In this document: positions 48,520 to 58,408 of the stretch, in pieces
Position numbering within the stretch: position 1 is the first letter of the stretch
How the letters are laid out: each line of letters starts with the position of its first letter
Source of the DNA: Conus ventricosus
Lineage: Eukaryota; Mollusca; Gastropoda; Neogastropoda; Conidae
DNA length: 64,000 nt
Direction: 5' to 3'
Assembly: GCA_018398815.1 (NCBI GenBank)
Contig: CM031612.1
Coordinates: forward strand, 5,537,366 to 5,601,365
Notes under the pieces: model-generated
Databases searched by the model: none
What the model was told of the DNA's origin: nothing
The model's input: the letters and a program-made list of their open reading frames with translations, nothing else
Translations under genes and position numbers: made by a program

Positions 48520-49080
48520 CATCCTATGCTTCCCCAACATCTTCACACCTACTCGTACAACAGCAAGAGAACAGTATTTTATTGCCCTGGTGCCATCCAC
48601 CCTTGAAAAGGCTGCAGTCACATGGGACCCTCAACGACTTGGCCACATAGATGAACTGGCTGCAGTCACATGGGACCCTCAACGACTTGGCCACATAGAT
48701 GAACTGGCTGCAGTCACATGGGACCCTCAACGACTTGGCCACATAGATGAACAGGCTGCAGTCACATGGGACCCTCAACGACTTGGCCACACTGATGAAC
48801 TGGAGCAGTAGGCACATCATGCTGCCAGATTCATCGCCGAGTACACATCAAGAGTCAGGAACTGTGTGAGCCATGCTGAACGACTTGCAGTTCCTGCTGC
48901 TCCCTGAGAGACACCGTGAGCCCTGCAGGCGCCTCTTCAGCAGTCACGGAGTGAGCCAGGCACGTCATGTCAATACTCCTCTGTTCAGCCCACTTCCTTT
49001 TTCCCTGCTCCCGGATGGTCAGCTCAGCAGTTGAGGACAGTACTTCTTGAGGTCCCACAGGCACTTGCAAGTGCATCTTT
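48520..49080 (+). mobile_element. LINE RT C-terminal fragment with internal 48-bp amplification
   Basis: The + strand carries the C-terminal part of a non-LTR retrotransposon RT. VPSTLEKAAVTWDPQRLGHI and DELEQ correspond to 'v.stLEYa..vWdP.....i..lE..Q'. HHAARFIAEYTSR corresponds to 'rRAARfv...y'. MLNDLQFLLLPERHREPCRR then corresponds to 'ml..L....L..RR....l'. Four exact-length 48-base copies (starts 48,610, 48,658, 48,706 and 48,754) encode AAVTWDPQRLGHIDEL repeatedly, in frame. Frame changes elsewhere show it is defective. It lies antisense within a JARID2 intron. Confidence 0.8.
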
Positions 49081-49964
49081 TCTTCTTCTTTCTAGTTGAT
49101 TTTTACACACACCCCACCCCCTTTCTTTGCTGCTGGAAATCTTCAGAATGCCATTCCCTGATTTTTTCTTCCCATAAGTAATATGAAAAGTAACTTGTTG
49201 AAAGTATATTTCAAAGCAGCATTCAATCGTGAATCAGGTGCTCTAGAGCACTGCCTGTTGGTTTTTCTCACCTCTAATTCCACTCCTCCCCACCACAAAC
49301 ATCCATGGGAAATAAACATTTATGGCCTCTGCACATAGCTGCTTTGAATCAGCCCCCTCTCGGCCTCCCTCTCTACTCCACCACTCCTCCCCTCATTCGT
49401 CAATCCCACCCCCCTTCTCCCCTCTGTTATACTGCTCACACATTCATACTGCAGACAATGAACTGTTTCATTCATTCGGAAAATTCAAGTTTAAAGAAAT
49501 TGTTGAATATAAACTGGGCTTATTTTCCGCTACCAAAACAAGTCTTAACAAGTGATAACAGAACTAACTAATCAACTTGTATGGTCAGAATCTCTGATCA
49601 CAGCAAGCAGCAGTAAAAGTTAATTAGTCCTACATTCAACAGTTAGAAAATTAATAAACATGTAAAGTATTTCAGAAAAGTCGTTAATCTTTAAATTCAT
49701 GCCTGAAAAAGATTTCATACTCTTTCTGTATCTATCTACTTGAGATCTTGTACGTAACTGCAATATGCACTGAAGGACATATGAAAATGAAATGATTAAT
49801 TTAAGAAAGGCCACGTGCTTTACTTGAATTAAAAAAGGGGTCTGTTCTTGCTTAGGAAAGGTTTACAGTCTAATACTGGATTAAAAAAAAAAAAGGTTCC
49901 ACTGTGAAAACAGTACAAAGGAAGAACGGCAGCTATAAGACATGATCCTCAGCGGTGTACTCAC

Positions 49965-50086
49965 ACAATGGTCTGCAGCAGCGGCAGGGCGGCACTCAGG
50001 GTGTCCAGGTCGGCAGAGTCCTGGCACAGCCCACACACCAGTGTGTCCACCGAGAACAGCTCCTTCTCCCCGCTCACACACAGCGC
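49965..50086 (-). CDS. JARID2: JARID2, exon between JmjC and zinc finger
   Basis: A 122-base exon encoding ALCVSGEKELFSVDTLVCGL followed by CQDSADLDTLSAALPLLQTI and two bases of a Val codon, ending at GT|GTGAGT. It corresponds to the helical segment after the JmjC fold of JARID2 ('....fsmekLl..ia......l.tl..a.p.L..i'). The acceptor CTGTGTGCAG is in phase 0 with the upstream exon. GC-rich codon use contrasts with the AT-rich introns. Confidence 0.85.
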
Positions 50087-51189
50087 CTGCACACAGCGCA
50101 CAACACCTGGCCTCCACACCTGGCTCACTGCACTCGTGAACTGAAAAGTTCTTCACTAGATGCATAGCATTAAGCAAGGTACTTCCATTAGCCTTACCTG
50201 CAGATCAAATCCTATACCTTTTCATACACACAGGTATTGTCTAAAACTTTCCATCAAATGTGTTTGTGTGACAATCATTTTCTTCAGAGTTCATGCTGAT
50301 GACTGTTTGCTCAATGTTATTATCCTCTATTCTCCAAAACGAGGTGATAGGATTTAAACATTATCCATCGTTTCTTGCTAACCTCTTCAGTCAGGCCTTT
50401 GCTATTCTGTCTTCACTTGAGAGTCTGTGCATCTGTACCAGGTCTGTCTAGTTGTCGTCAAATCAGCTGGTTCTCTGGCTTCCCTTACAAGGTGTCTCAC
50501 AGAACAGTCTTTTCTCTGTGCTCAGTGTCTCTGCATGTTGCAGGCCGCTATCCTGAGCGTCAGGTGTGAGGAAGTGGTGGGGAGGCGAGGCCTTTCATGA
50601 AGGCAGTGGACAACTTTCTCACACAAGGTAGTCCGCATTGCCATGAATCACAAAGACTGATCACTAGGTCGACCTGTTAGGACAATGCATCTTCACTTCA
50701 ATTTGTGATAATACAGATTTATGACTTGTAACTTCTGTTTGTTTGTAAGCACAACAGTTCTAACTGATTTTGTACATTCTCATAGCGATCGTCAAGGCGG
50801 GCAAATCTGGTAGTTGGGTAGTTGTTTTACAAGGCAGTATACTCTCACGCTCTCCAATGATCCTGCTGAACCTACATACAAATGCTCTACACAGCATACG
50901 TGGAAGCACACACATATGGTGTCATAAATCCGATTTGCAGCTTTGTTCCGAGAGTCAGAAAGAAATTATGCATCTTATAAAGATGAAATCTAAAGCAAGT
51001 GTCTATTATCAAAAACGCCGAAGGATTACAGAGGAGGTGTATGTGCATCAAAGAATGCTGAAGAACAGTTCAGGAAAAGATACATGCACAGTCGGCAGAG
51101 AAAGTCGGCAAACGTCCAACAGGGAAACAAATCCTCCGTATACTAACACAAACTTCTGCGTAAAGATGAAGATGTTACCATCATGGTGA

Positions 51190-51530
51190 CCTGCCTGTGA
51201 ACTGTCTTCAGCCTTTCTCCCTCATCGTCACCTGCCTGTAAACTGTCTTCACCTGCCTGTAAACTGTCTTCACCTGCCTGTCAACTGTCTTCAGCCGTTC
51301 TCCCTCATCACTACTGCCTGTAAACTGTCGTCAGCCTTTCTCCCTCATCACTACCTGCCTGTAAACTGTCTTCACCTGCCTGTAAGCTGTCTTCAGCCTG
51401 TCTCCCTCATCGTCACCTGCCTGTAAACTGTCTTCAGCCTTTCTCCCTCATCGTCACCTGCCTGTAAACTGTCTTCGGCCTTTCTCCCTCATCACTACCT
51501 GCCTGTAAACTGTCTTCGGCCTTTCTCTTT
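51190..51530. repeat. ~40-bp minisatellite in JARID2 intron
   Basis: About nine variants of CACCTGCCTGTAAACTGTCT plus TCAGCCTTTCTCCCTCATCG, some units shortened. Confidence 0.95.
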
Positions 51531-52031
51531 CAAAGGGTCTCTCCATACCTTAACAGGTTAACAAGGTGACAGGCACTGTTGCTATTATAAGATCCACACA
51601 TTTATTCACATTATCGACCTGCTTACCCCAAATTCATGTACCTGTAATATTTCAGACAAAAACCTGTAATAAAAAACAACAACCCGTAATCTTCGTAATC
51701 GCAATACTTTCGCAACTTTAGAAGATTTGGAAGAACTGACTGTTGGCCCGTAAGACCGTTTCGTCACCATCTTTGACAAGGTAAATGATGCAAGGCACGC
51801 TGGGAAATGTCTTTTTACTGCTTTTGACCGAAATGGTAGCAGACGAAAATCCGCGTTTAACAATGTTCTTTCTTTGATTACTTCCCCCTAATTGGGGGGG
51901 GGGGGGGGGGCAGATGTAATTTCCGTTTTTTTTTTTCCCCTGTAAAAATTATGGCAAAATCGTAAGGGTAAACAGGTCCGACATGATAACACAGTGAAGA
52001 GCACTCAGATCACCAGAGGGTCCCTACACAC

Positions 52032-52214
52032 CTTGGCAGCTTCCAAGCCCACCGACAGCCACTCCGTGGTGGCGTAGTGGACAGACTCGCAGACGTTGTA
52101 TCCGCACGACACGGTGGCTGTGTACACGTCAGGGAACACCACCACGAACTGGCGGGGCTGCTGCACGCAGCGCACGACACGTACGCCTTTGGCCTTGAGA
52201 AGTTCCGGGTTGAC
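52032..52214 (-). CDS. JARID2: JARID2, exon encoding C-terminal part of the JmjC-like domain
   Basis: A 61-codon, phase-0 exon: VNPELLKAKGVRVVRCVQQP, RQFVVVFPDVYTATVSCGYN, then VCESVHYATTEWLSVGLEAA and K. It matches JARID2 over its length ('.p.vL...Gi.v.r.vQ..gqFVv.FP......v.cGYNvsEtvhfAt..W...G.e.ak'). In catalytic JmjC enzymes the segment reads '..yHsGfNqGyN'; here the iron-binding His is replaced by Thr (V-Y-T-A-T), as expected for the inactive JARID2 branch rather than KDM5. Acceptor CACCAG; donor AAG|GTGTGT. This is the most upstream JARID2 exon found in the window. Confidence 0.92.
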
Positions 52215-53733
52215 CTGGTGACAAGCGACGCTGCGTTTTTAGATGTGCTGTCTCCAAAATGACAAAAAAACTGTGATTTGGAAAATCTTGCTACTAAAAT
52301 TCAGCACTTGCAAGTATAGTTTAATTCTGCTGGAACATCTTAGACACAGTGCAGTCACACTAGAAATACAGAAATACAGAGAACAGCAACTGAGAGGAAG
52401 GCAATACACCACAGAATACTGTACAACTGAAAATAAAGCTGTCAGATCATCTTGTCAAATATTTGGTCATCAATGTTCATCGCCCTAAATAACTGCTGAA
52501 ATTTATTAAATTTCAATCTCACACGTCCACTTGAACCTTGCCTTTTTCAATGTTCTAAAATAATTCTTTATTCAAAGGCAATCTCACATTTCAATCAATA
52601 TGGCTTTGTCACAAATTTTTAGTCAATGACAGATTGACTTTTCAATTTGACCAAAACTGGCTTTGTCAATGTCTATGTCCAACAATGTTGGCAATAAACA
52701 ACTTTATTTCTACACGAACATCATCAGTTTCACTGCTTGATACTTTTTGGAATAAATCTGCTCATTATGTGAAGTTCATGCTGGTAATGCTGCAGTCTCC
52801 ACTCGACAGAACTTCAGTGTCCACTAACTGCCATCACTAATCTCAAGGATTCTTACAGACTTCCAAACAAAATAATTTTTGAGGACTTTTAACATAGAAT
52901 TCAAGAAATGTAATATAAAAAAATATATGCCTTTATGTCTAATTCAGTTGCTTCACACAGTCATTTCAGTGGAATCTGGTAAGAAGCAGATGTTAAAGAA
53001 GTGGACACTTTTAGCAGATCAACCCAAAGCTTTTAAGCATATTGGGTACATCATTTTTTCTGTATAAACTTGTTGTTTTGTAAAACCATCTGTGTCTTCA
53101 TTTTCACACACTCTGACATAGTCATATGCACTGAAAGCTAAATTTCTAGGACTTTTTAAGTCCTTGAAAAGGGGTCCACAAATTCAAGGACTTTTAAAGG
53201 ACTTTCAACTTGTGTAACCCTGTCCTCTTATTTGCTTAAAAATCAATTTTACCTGAAATGTGGGGTCACTTCCACTTGAAATGTTGCTGAATCATCGCTG
53301 GTTTCAGTGACAATCCACTAACAGCGTGACCAGTCTACTGTGCTTCTCACGTGAGTAACAACACCTATGCGTATCACTGACATGCGTTTGTCCCGACCAA
53401 TAGGAGGGATTATATACTGGCGCATTTCCTGGTGCCCAGGATAGCCTATGCAACAGCACGTTTTCCCATCGAGAAGGGTTAGTACAGCCAGTTGGCCAGT
53501 TAAATTTGTTGAAATGAGGAATGTGTGAGTCTTATGGTAAGTGTGTCTACTGTGAATGCGTCAGTATCTACGCATTGTTCAAGTGTGTGCTGCATTTCAG
53601 TGCCTGATGTTAGAATTGTACGGTGGATCTAAGAAAAGATCATTGCTGTTAGAGGTCGACTGTGTCAAGGGCACATCATTATGGAAAGCAGAATCCATTC
53701 CTCTCCTTCTGTCTCCTCAACCTCCCCTGAATC
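52215..53733. other. Non-coding, probably JARID2 intron
   Basis: No further upstream JARID2 exon was recognised. The sequence is AT-rich and of ordinary complexity. Confidence 0.5.
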
Positions 53734-54142
53734 AGGGACCCACTTCTGGCTGCCTTGACAGAGGATTTTCAGGGACCCACTTCTGGCTGCCTTGACAGAG
53801 GATTTTCAGGGACCCACTTCTGGCTGCCTTGACAGAGGATTTTCAGGGACCCACTTCTGGCTGCCTTGACAGAGGATTTTCAGGGACCCACTTCTGACTG
53901 CCTTGACAGAGGATTTTCAGGGACCCACTTCTGGCTGCCTTGACAGAGGATTTTCAGGGACCCACTTCTGGCTGCCTTGACAGAGGATTTTCAGGGACCC
54001 ACTTCTGGCTGCCTTGACAGAGGATTTTCAGGGACCCACTTCTGGCTGCCTTGACAGAGGATTTTCAGGGACCCACTTCTGGCTGCCTTGACAGAGAGGA
54101 TTTTCAGGGACCCACTTCCGGCTGCCTTGACAGAGGATTTTC
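53734..54142. repeat. 37-bp minisatellite, eleven copies
   Basis: Unit AGGGACCCACTTCTGGCTGC plus CTTGACAGAGGATTTTC, 37 bases, eleven almost identical copies; one carries a 4-base GAGA insertion. No spacers, so it is not a CRISPR-like array. Confidence 0.97.
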
Positions 54143-54524
54143 AAGTCATAAATATTGAACCCACTACTGATCTGAATGCATAACTCTCCGCTCTGCAGGC
54201 CAACATTTAACCATCAGAGAATGTAAATATACGGGTTCAAGACCACCCATGTTATTTTGCACGAAAACCCCCCTTTTCACATCTAAATCACGTCCATCAC
54301 ATGTCAATTTTGGCCAATTTTAACACCTGTTTTTAAACAAAATTAACACCTCAAAACCTCTAAATATTGACGTTATTAACACATTGAAACGGGGGCTTAC
54401 GTGCTAGATAAGATTTGGTGATTGTGAACTGTATATTTACCTTCTCTCCCAGACATATAAAATGAACTAAAAATGTATATGTATATGGCTTAACAGTTTA
54501 CTACAAACTGGTCCTGCCGCCGTC

Positions 54525-54592
54525 GTTACGCGACACCGCAATTACTGCCCCGTCCTGTGTTACGCGACACCGCAATTACTGCCCCGTCCTGT
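54525..54592. repeat. 34-bp direct duplication upstream of the 54.8-kb gene
   Basis: GTTACGCGACACCGCAATTA plus CTGCCCCGTCCTGT is present twice in tandem (54,525 and 54,559). It is CpG-rich and lies 90-175 bases before the CCAAT/CRE elements, where upstream enhancer-type repeats would be expected. Confidence 0.9.
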
Positions 54593-54682
54593 GTTGGGCG
54601 GCCAGTCCCGTCAACACTGCAGCGGTGTCAGCAACACCCCTGCAATGCGGCAAATTAGTATTCATTGCGCGATGCACGCCGA

Positions 54683-54707
54683 CCAATCAGAAGGAGGTAT
54701 GACGTCA
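54683..54707 (+). promoter_or_regulatory. CCAAT box and full CRE palindrome
   Basis: CCAAT at 54,683-54,687 and the complete CREB/ATF site TGACGTCA at 54,700-54,707 lie 132-156 bases before the start codon of the 54,839 gene. The spacing of a CCAAT box and a CRE just upstream of a transcription start is typical of a TATA-less RNA polymerase II promoter. Direct function is inferred from motifs only. Confidence 0.6.
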
Positions 54708-54838
54708 TTTTTGGTCGACAGGCTCGCAGATCCCCAGCCAGTCTGCCATTTGTGACCGGGACGCCACATTGGAAGGTTGTGTGCTGTGTGCAGGCGCGTG
54801 CATTTTCTGTGATAGAAGTGATTTTACCAGAAATATTT

Positions 54839-55696
54839 ATGTCTCAAGACAGCATTTCTTCAGAATTAGAGAGAGAACTTCTGGAATCGCAAGTTGCTCA
54901 TCAAAATTTATTAGATTTTTCAACACAGCCATCAACTTTAATTTTACCTGATATGGATCAAGCTTCTACCTCTAAACAAGCTCAAAATCTCCTGCTACCA
55001 CCCCCAACACCAACGGAATTGTGGACTGAAGAAGAAATGTGTATTTTGCGGGAGAATCAATACTACTTTCAAAAAATGATAGAAATAATAGAAAAAGCAA
55101 AAACAAAAGGGCCACAGAAATTGCCAAAGAAGCCTAAAACAACACTCCAACATTTGTTTAAAGAAAAGGAAGGCAAAAAGACAAGCAGGAAAGAGTTAAC
55201 ACAAGGTGAGCTGCATAACTATCTTATGTCAAGTCAGGCTGACGTTCAATCAGCTATTTTGAGAGAAGCATTTTCTGAAGATCTTTTTTCAATCACAACA
55301 GATGAAAATGAAGTTGTGGACAGGTTGCAAAAGGGGGTGAGAAATCTGAAGAAGCAGGATGCTCAAACAATCATGATCTACGTTCAGTTTGGGAATTTCT
55401 TGAATCTTTGCAAAAACTGGCATGAAGAGGCAAAAAAAGCTGGAATGATAAAAGAAACTTGGGGTCAGTGGCTTAAAGAGAAATGTGGATATTCTGATGA
55501 TCATGCTCGCAAATTGCGTGCTGTTTCAAAAGTGCTTTTTGGGTATCCTCAGTTTTACACTGTTGGCCTCCCCTTCAGCTTTATTTTCAGCAATTTAAAA
55601 CAAATTCAAACCATGCTGCAAGCCCCTCAATTTGGAGACTATTGGAAAAAACCTCTCAGTCTACCTCCAACAACTACCCTGCAAGCCTCCCAGTGA
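54839..55696 (+). CDS. Uncharacterised intronless protein, 285 aa, basic linker and HTH-like C-terminal region
   Basis: Intact frame from ATG 54,839 to TGA 55,696. The frame is open further upstream, but only from TTG, and the CRE lies there, so the ATG is preferred. The protein starts MSQDSISSELERELLESQ and has an acidic/polar N-terminus. A basic nuclear-localisation-like linker at residues about 95-130 includes KLPKKPKTT. The C-terminal helical region (about 150-270) includes W-H-E-E-A-K-K, WGQWLKEKCGYSDDHARKLR and FGYPQF. The '.W..WL.e..g.S...A.k.r' pattern resembles DNA-binding HTH proteins of mobile elements and phages (DUF3102-like), but I cannot name it. No introns, no poly(A) tail, good codon continuity. 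It is the only unbroken gene of the right-hand cluster. A role as early/regulatory or DNA-binding protein is inference. Confidence 0.75.
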   Translation: MSQDSISSELERELLESQVAHQNLLDFSTQPSTLILPDMDQASTSKQAQNLLLPPPTPTELWTEEEMCILRENQYYFQKMIEIIEKAKTKGPQKLPKKPKTTLQHLFKEKEGKKTSRKELTQGELHNYLMSSQADVQSAILREAFSEDLFSITTDENEVVDRLQKGVRNLKKQDAQTIMIYVQFGNFLNLCKNWHEEAKKAGMIKETWGQWLKEKCGYSDDHARKLRAVSKVLFGYPQFYTVGLPFSFIFSNLKQIQTMLQAPQFGDYWKKPLSLPPTTTLQASQ

Positions 55697-56052
55697 ACGC
55701 CACAAACGCATGACGTGGGTCTAGCGGTTTTGCAAAACCGCCAAGCTATTGATCGTGTGTCGCCCGACCGGCCCAAGCTGCGCCCGCACCTTCTTCACTT
55801 ACAAAGGCTGCCTTCGGGTGGCCGCCAATAGAACTGAAACAGATCCTGTGATTATTGATTCAGGATTCTGCTAAGTGCTTTTGGTGGCTGTCTCGAATTC
55901 ACGATATTCAAGTGTGGACAACAAAAATCCCCCTTCACATTTTCCCCACAAGCACCTTCCCCATCTATTGTGTGTGTGTGTGTTTGTTTGTTTGTATTTG
56001 TTTGTTGTTTGTTTGTGTTTGTTTGTTTGTGTGTATATTGTGTGAGAGAGAG
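55697..56052. other. Non-coding spacer after the 285-aa gene
   Basis: Contains an 18-bp palindrome (separate entry), GC-rich sequence to about 55,830 and a (TG)n/(TTTG)n tract at 55,968-56,040. No coding tract was seen. A phrase AGGATTCTGCTAAGTGC (55,862) also occurs near 4,014, indicating a dispersed repeat. Confidence 0.55.
55724..55741. repeat. Perfect 18-bp palindrome
   Basis: GCGGTTTTGCAAAACCGC reads identically on both strands. It lies 27 bases after the stop of the 285-aa gene and is surrounded by GC-rich, CpG-containing sequence. It could be a dimeric protein-binding site or part of an origin or terminus. Confidence 0.9.
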
Positions 56053-56310
56053 CGTTTTGCCATACAAAGCAATGCAGTAATCCAGGTCAAAAAGACCTGC
56101 TATTGATTAACATAATTAATTAAACCACACACGCCCCACCCCACCCCACGCACGCACACCCCCTACCCCCACCCCCTGCTACCACTCCCACCCACGCACG
56201 CACACCCACTCACGTTTTGTCCTACAAAGCAATGCAGTAATCTAGGTCAAAAAGGCCTCGAGCTGATTAACCTAGTTGATTAAACCACTCCCTGCCCCCG
56301 CACGCACACA
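56053..56310. repeat. 160-bp-period tandem duplication
   Basis: Two copies (from about 56,053 and about 56,213) share ACAAAGCAATGCAGTAATC, AGGTCAAAAA and TGATTAAACCAC, separated by CA/CCCCACC-rich sequence. The second copy ends only about 25 bases before the stop of the 56,337-57,093 gene. Confidence 0.85.
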
Positions 56311-56336
56311 TATAACTTCTTCAGTTTCTTACACTA

Positions 56337-57093
56337 TTAACGTCCGCGGGACTGAGCCCTTGCTACTTTTCTAGTATGCTCTTCTACTTCTAGCTCTATT
56401 AATAAATCAGAACAAACAACTGGCTTTCCATCTTGATTAGTTATTTTTACATCCAATGAATTTATAGTATCCCAAATTAATTCTTTAAATTGGCTGTCTC
56501 CATCAAAACTATATAACTGATAATCGCAAAACCCTGCCCTAGTTGGTAGCAAAACCTTTAGAACTGTAGATGGATAGCCGGCAAACAAATTAGCACATGT
56601 TTTTAACTGTTGTAAATTAACATACAAAATTGGATTTACGAGAAAATCAGATGGTCTATTACCTAAATATTTATAAATGCCCCATTCTACAAGGCCGTGT
56701 GTGCTGAAGCTATATGTTTCACCACTGCCATAAAAGCCCAAAATTCTAGCAAGGCTTCTAGGAAAAACATACTCCTTTTTTTCTTTAAGTTCTGGAAAAT
56801 TTATAGTAATTTTGAGGTTTGCTTCGTTAATTGTTAACAATATACTATATTCGCTAAGTACTTCTTTTTAAAGAACAAAAGTTGTAGTAGCCATCGGGTA
56901 TTTTTAAACGTTTTAATATATTGCCTTGTTCGTCCTTAACATTAATCCAGTTATTCTGAGCCTTTTCAGATATGTTAGCCCACATAACTTTAAACCCAAT
57001 TTCTCTAAGGGCAGCCCTATAATTACCGCGTCTATTGTCAATTGGGTAGGTTAAGGGCACACGTTTGTTTTGTTGGTTTATATAGATGCGCAT
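56337..57093 (-). pseudogene. Virus-like structural-protein candidate, beta-rich family, one frame break
   Basis: Read from ATG at 57,093: MRIYINQQNKRVPLTYPIDN, then RRGNYRAALREIGF and GYYNFCSL. After a one-base frame offset at an A-run near 56,855-56,860 the sequence continues through INEANLKITINFPEL, FPRSLARILGF, NRPSDFLVNPILYVN, GYPSTVLKVL and INSLDVKITNQDGKP to a stop at 56,337 (about 250 codons in total). The order 'DnRrG...aL......gyYnf.......v.i.......LaeiLGF.....g.rp.dF.....lyv.l.ql.t..N...G.PStvL.v......f..l......l.v.i.d.dGk......l..eleI' recurs in uncharacterised invertebrate proteins that I have seen beside virus-like genes. Function is unknown; a capsid or particle component is inference. 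Head-to-head with the next gene. Confidence 0.65.
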
Positions 57094-57128
57094 CTTTTTT
57101 TATAACTATTTAAAAAATTAATTTAAAA
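57094..57128. promoter_or_regulatory. 35-bp divergent intergenic region
   Basis: The start codons of the minus-strand and plus-strand genes are separated by only 35 very AT-rich bases (TATAACTATTTAAAAAATTA and flanks). TATAA- and TATTTAAA-like motifs on both strands could serve as a shared bidirectional core promoter. Such spacing is typical of viruses and unusual for host genes. Confidence 0.5.
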
Positions 57129-58354
57129 ATGGGAGCATTTAAATATGATGAAAATGCTGCTTACAATGTAGGAGCGTTTTATAACCCCAAATCTTTGGAC
57201 TTCAGTTTACTAACCATTGCAGTAGATGGATCATACGGCTTCCAATTTAGACTTGTAAACCCACTAACTAGATATTTAAATCCGCCAATAAAGAGTGACA
57301 GAGTGCCATCAGCATGGTCATCCCACCCTATGGCTTTTTTCCAGAATCAGTTAAATTTTGTCATTTACTGCGCAACTACTGGCTGCGGTGTTTCATATGC
57401 AGACCATTTAAACCATCCTAATCTTTTAGTAAGGTCAGTATATAACTTTCATGTTTATTACCAGTACAGGCGAATACTAACTGAACTACAAGTGCCCCTC
57501 CCTAACGACAACGCGTTTTATCCATTTAACAGCCCAATGGACAATAATGCATATGAAAGAATTTGCAACGAATTTAACATTAATCCTTTAACTGATTTTA
57601 GACAAAAGTTAGACCTCAATCATGGGTTAGGCACATTGTATTTGTGGGGCGAACGTAGAGAATATAATTATGACTACTGGCCTGGCCACACCTCCTTCCA
57701 ATCAAACGCACAAGTTCGATTGGGATCCATAGAACAAAAACACCCTAATGCTTGGACAACATTTATCTTAGATGAAAGTAAAGGCCTAACAATGGCAGGA
57801 GTGCAAAGACTTAATGACTCCATAAGGACATTTGGTGTCTATTAGGAGCGCAAGCACAGACCAAGTCTAGCATATCTGATCAATCTACAGGCTTTGATGC
57901 TAGAAAACAATTTCTAGTTAATTTAGAAGATGCTATTAACTCTGCTGTTAATTTACCTGCCAGCATACAAAGGTATCAAGACGTTCTTGCACATGCTAGG
58001 TCAAAGGTTGACTTTGTTGTAGGCCATGGATTATACATGCTACCCTCTGACCTTAGACTACAGATTGGTATGATACAGAATTATAACAATGAAATCCTCA
58101 TAGCTGGAGACGACCAAGACTTAGGGCACAATAAATACTTAAACACAAGGCCCGCTCCATCCATTTTAAAGAAAGTACCTAGCCCTGAAGAAAGCAGCCC
58201 ACAACCAGAAAGCGTCCCACAGCCAGAAAGCAGCCAAGAAAGCACACCGCCTGTTAATGTACCTTACACTGACAGTCATACTAGCGAAAAGACAGCCCTT
58301 GTTGTATTTTTAACTTTTGCTGGTTTAGCCTTACTTTATTTCACTAAAAATTAA
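57129..58354 (+). pseudogene. Virus-like protein with C-terminal membrane segment, one frame break
   Basis: The first frame runs from ATG 57,129 (MGAFKYDENAAYNVGAFYN) for 238 codons to TAG at 57,843-57,845. A frame offset by one base continues without a gap as GAQAQTKSSISDQSTGFDAR, NLEDAINSAVNLPASI, ARSKVDFVVGHGLYMLPSDL to TAA at 58,354, about 408 codons together. The junction motif ...QRLNDSIRTFG / GAQ...SS falls inside a block that I remember as continuous in related invertebrate proteins, so this is probably a broken single gene rather than two genes. The C-terminal part has a Pro/Ser/Glu-repeat linker (PQPES repeated) and one hydrophobic segment (ALVVFLTFAGLALLYF) before the end, suggesting membrane anchoring. 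Function is unknown; a virion protein is inference. Confidence 0.65.
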
Positions 58355-58408
58355 TCCAGAGTAACGCTCTAACGTCACAGATGGTCGGCCATATAACCAG
58401 CCACCTTA

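Noticed and set aside
42889..52214. KDM5-type demethylase as identity of the minus-strand gene
   Set aside because: The JmjC exon lacks the iron-binding His (Thr instead), and the GYN..E.VHYAT..W and CYLSM/YRYTE motifs fit JARID2 better than KDM5.
53734..54142. Regular repeat array that could suggest a CRISPR
   Set aside because: Units are directly contiguous without unique spacers, and the genome is eukaryotic; this is a minisatellite.
54665..54838. Upstream extension of the 285-aa gene (58 more codons)
   Set aside because: The extension has no ATG in frame and overlaps the CCAAT/CRE promoter motifs; the first in-frame ATG is at 54,839.
57840..57846. Programmed -1 ribosomal frameshift site
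   Set aside because: No X-XXY-YYZ slippery heptamer precedes the stop, and similar offsets occur in neighbouring tracts, so a mutation or sequencing error is more likely.
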